Shown: in pieces, positions 63,686 through 64,000 of the stretch | Numbering within the stretch: position 1 is the stretch's first letter | Layout: each line of letters begins with the position of its first letter | Assembly: GCA_963769905.1 (NCBI GenBank) | Contig: CAVYNG010000001.1 | Span: 372,001 to 436,000, forward strand | From: Bog-756 sp963769905 | Lineage (GTDB): Bacteria > Actinomycetota > Acidimicrobiia > Acidimicrobiales > RAAP-2 | Direction of reading: 5' to 3' | Length of the DNA: 64,000 bases | Position numbers and translations under genes: made by a program | Notes under the pieces: generated by a model | What the model saw: only the letters and a program-made list of their open reading frames with translations | Told to the model about the DNA's origin: nothing | Databases searched by the model: none

Positions 63686-64000
63686 TCACCCCGACGTGCA
63701 CGGGCCCGTGCCGACGGCGGACGTGAGCGTCCTCGCGCGCTGCACGCCCGCCAGAACGCGGGGCGAAGTCAAGGCGTAGCCGACGTCGCTGTTGGTGGTC
63801 GACCGCGAGAAGACCACGCCGATCACCTGGCCGTCCGGCTCGACGAGAGGGCCGCCGGAGTTACCCGGGCGCACGACCGCCTGGATCTCGTACACCTCGC
63901 GCTCGGTGAGACCCTGGCCGTAGATGTCGCGACCCTGCGCCTCGAACTCGTCCATCACACCCGCGGGCACCACCGTGAACGGACCACCCCCCGGGTAGCC
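63686..64000 (-). CDS. Trypsin-like serine protease (MarP/HtrA-type), C-terminal part, cut by window edge
   Basis: 104 residues up to the window end; the frame stays open to base 64000, so the gene begins outside. GYPGGGPFTVVPAGV, GQGLTEREVYEIQAVVRPGNSGGPLVEPDGQVIGVVFSRSTTNSDVGYALTSPRV: GNSGGPL holds the catalytic Ser, and VVFSRSTTNSDVGYAL is the substrate-pocket strand of MarP-type periplasmic proteases. MarP proteins have four N-terminal membrane helices (CvpA-like), which would be off the window. No PDZ domain follows. Predicted role: acid or oxidative stress proteolysis at the envelope. Confidence 0.85.
   Translation of the reverse strand, partial: GYPGGGPFTVVPAGVMDEFEAQGRDIYGQGLTEREVYEIQAVVRPGNSGGPLVEPDGQVIGVVFSRSTTNSDVGYALTSPRVLAGVQRARTLTSAVGTGPCTSG

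Overview
The window is high-GC actinobacterial DNA. Several features point towards an Acidimicrobiia-like lineage, an inference rather than a proof: an actinobacterial-type coproheme decarboxylase, a DUF222/HNH protein, mycothiol-type DinB/MDMPI proteins, a secreted protein with 42-residue GGGYWL/GVFTFGDA repeats, GTG starts, and many leaderless promoters (TANNNT six or seven bases before the start codon). Both window edges cut genes: the 3' part of groEL on the left and a MarP-like serine protease on the right.

Layout. 1-9.6 kb: groEL end; chdC-larE-NIL-domain operon; a small Cys-rich protein; Nudix; two GNATs; FKBP lipoprotein; DUF222/HNH protein; secreted arylsulfotransferase-like repeat protein. 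9.7-16.5 kb: a minus-strand, translationally coupled operon larB-larC-N-acetylhexosamine kinase-GNAT-GH20, divergent from pheA. 16.57 kb: tRNA-Ser(UGA) followed by an IS481-type element. 18-35 kb: a surface-polysaccharide island of visibly lower GC, with eight glycosyltransferases, a Wzx-type flippase, acyltransferase, methyltransferase, GH26-like protein and a large DUF2206-like membrane protein. Its edges carry an ISL3 transposase remnant, a 13-bp copy of the tRNA 3' end and a 62-bp tandem repeat. 35.2-39.4 kb: ABC transporter divergent from a two-component system. 39.4-57.4 kb: accessory and regulatory genes, including three DHA2-type MFS pumps, MarR, an ECF sigma factor with a SnoaL-like tail, a YCII protein, a Coq4-like/UBP-zinc-finger operon, LtrA, and a WYL regulator flanked by DinB-type genes. 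57.5-64 kb: type I glutamine synthetase, a secreted protein, MBL hydrolase, GH15 enzyme with a histone-H1-like tail, and a protease.

How genes work together. LarB, LarC and LarE would make the nickel-pincer nucleotide cofactor, but no LarA racemase is present here. GH20 plus the hexosamine 1-kinase looks like amino-sugar salvage. The island genes are chained by 1-4 base overlaps on one strand and probably build, flip and decorate an exported glycan; no priming transferase or clear Wzy polymerase is seen. Divergent regulator/pump and regulator/enzyme pairs have recognisable palindromes (MarR/MFS at 41.34 kb, WYL/DinB at 55.59 kb).

Three genes (a methyltransferase at 19.4-20.2 kb, the DUF2206-like gene at 23.9-26.3 kb, an MDMPI-type gene at 56.6-57.4 kb) appear broken by single-base frameshifts. 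These could be real decay or sequence errors. All functional names come from reading motifs by eye; no database search was run.
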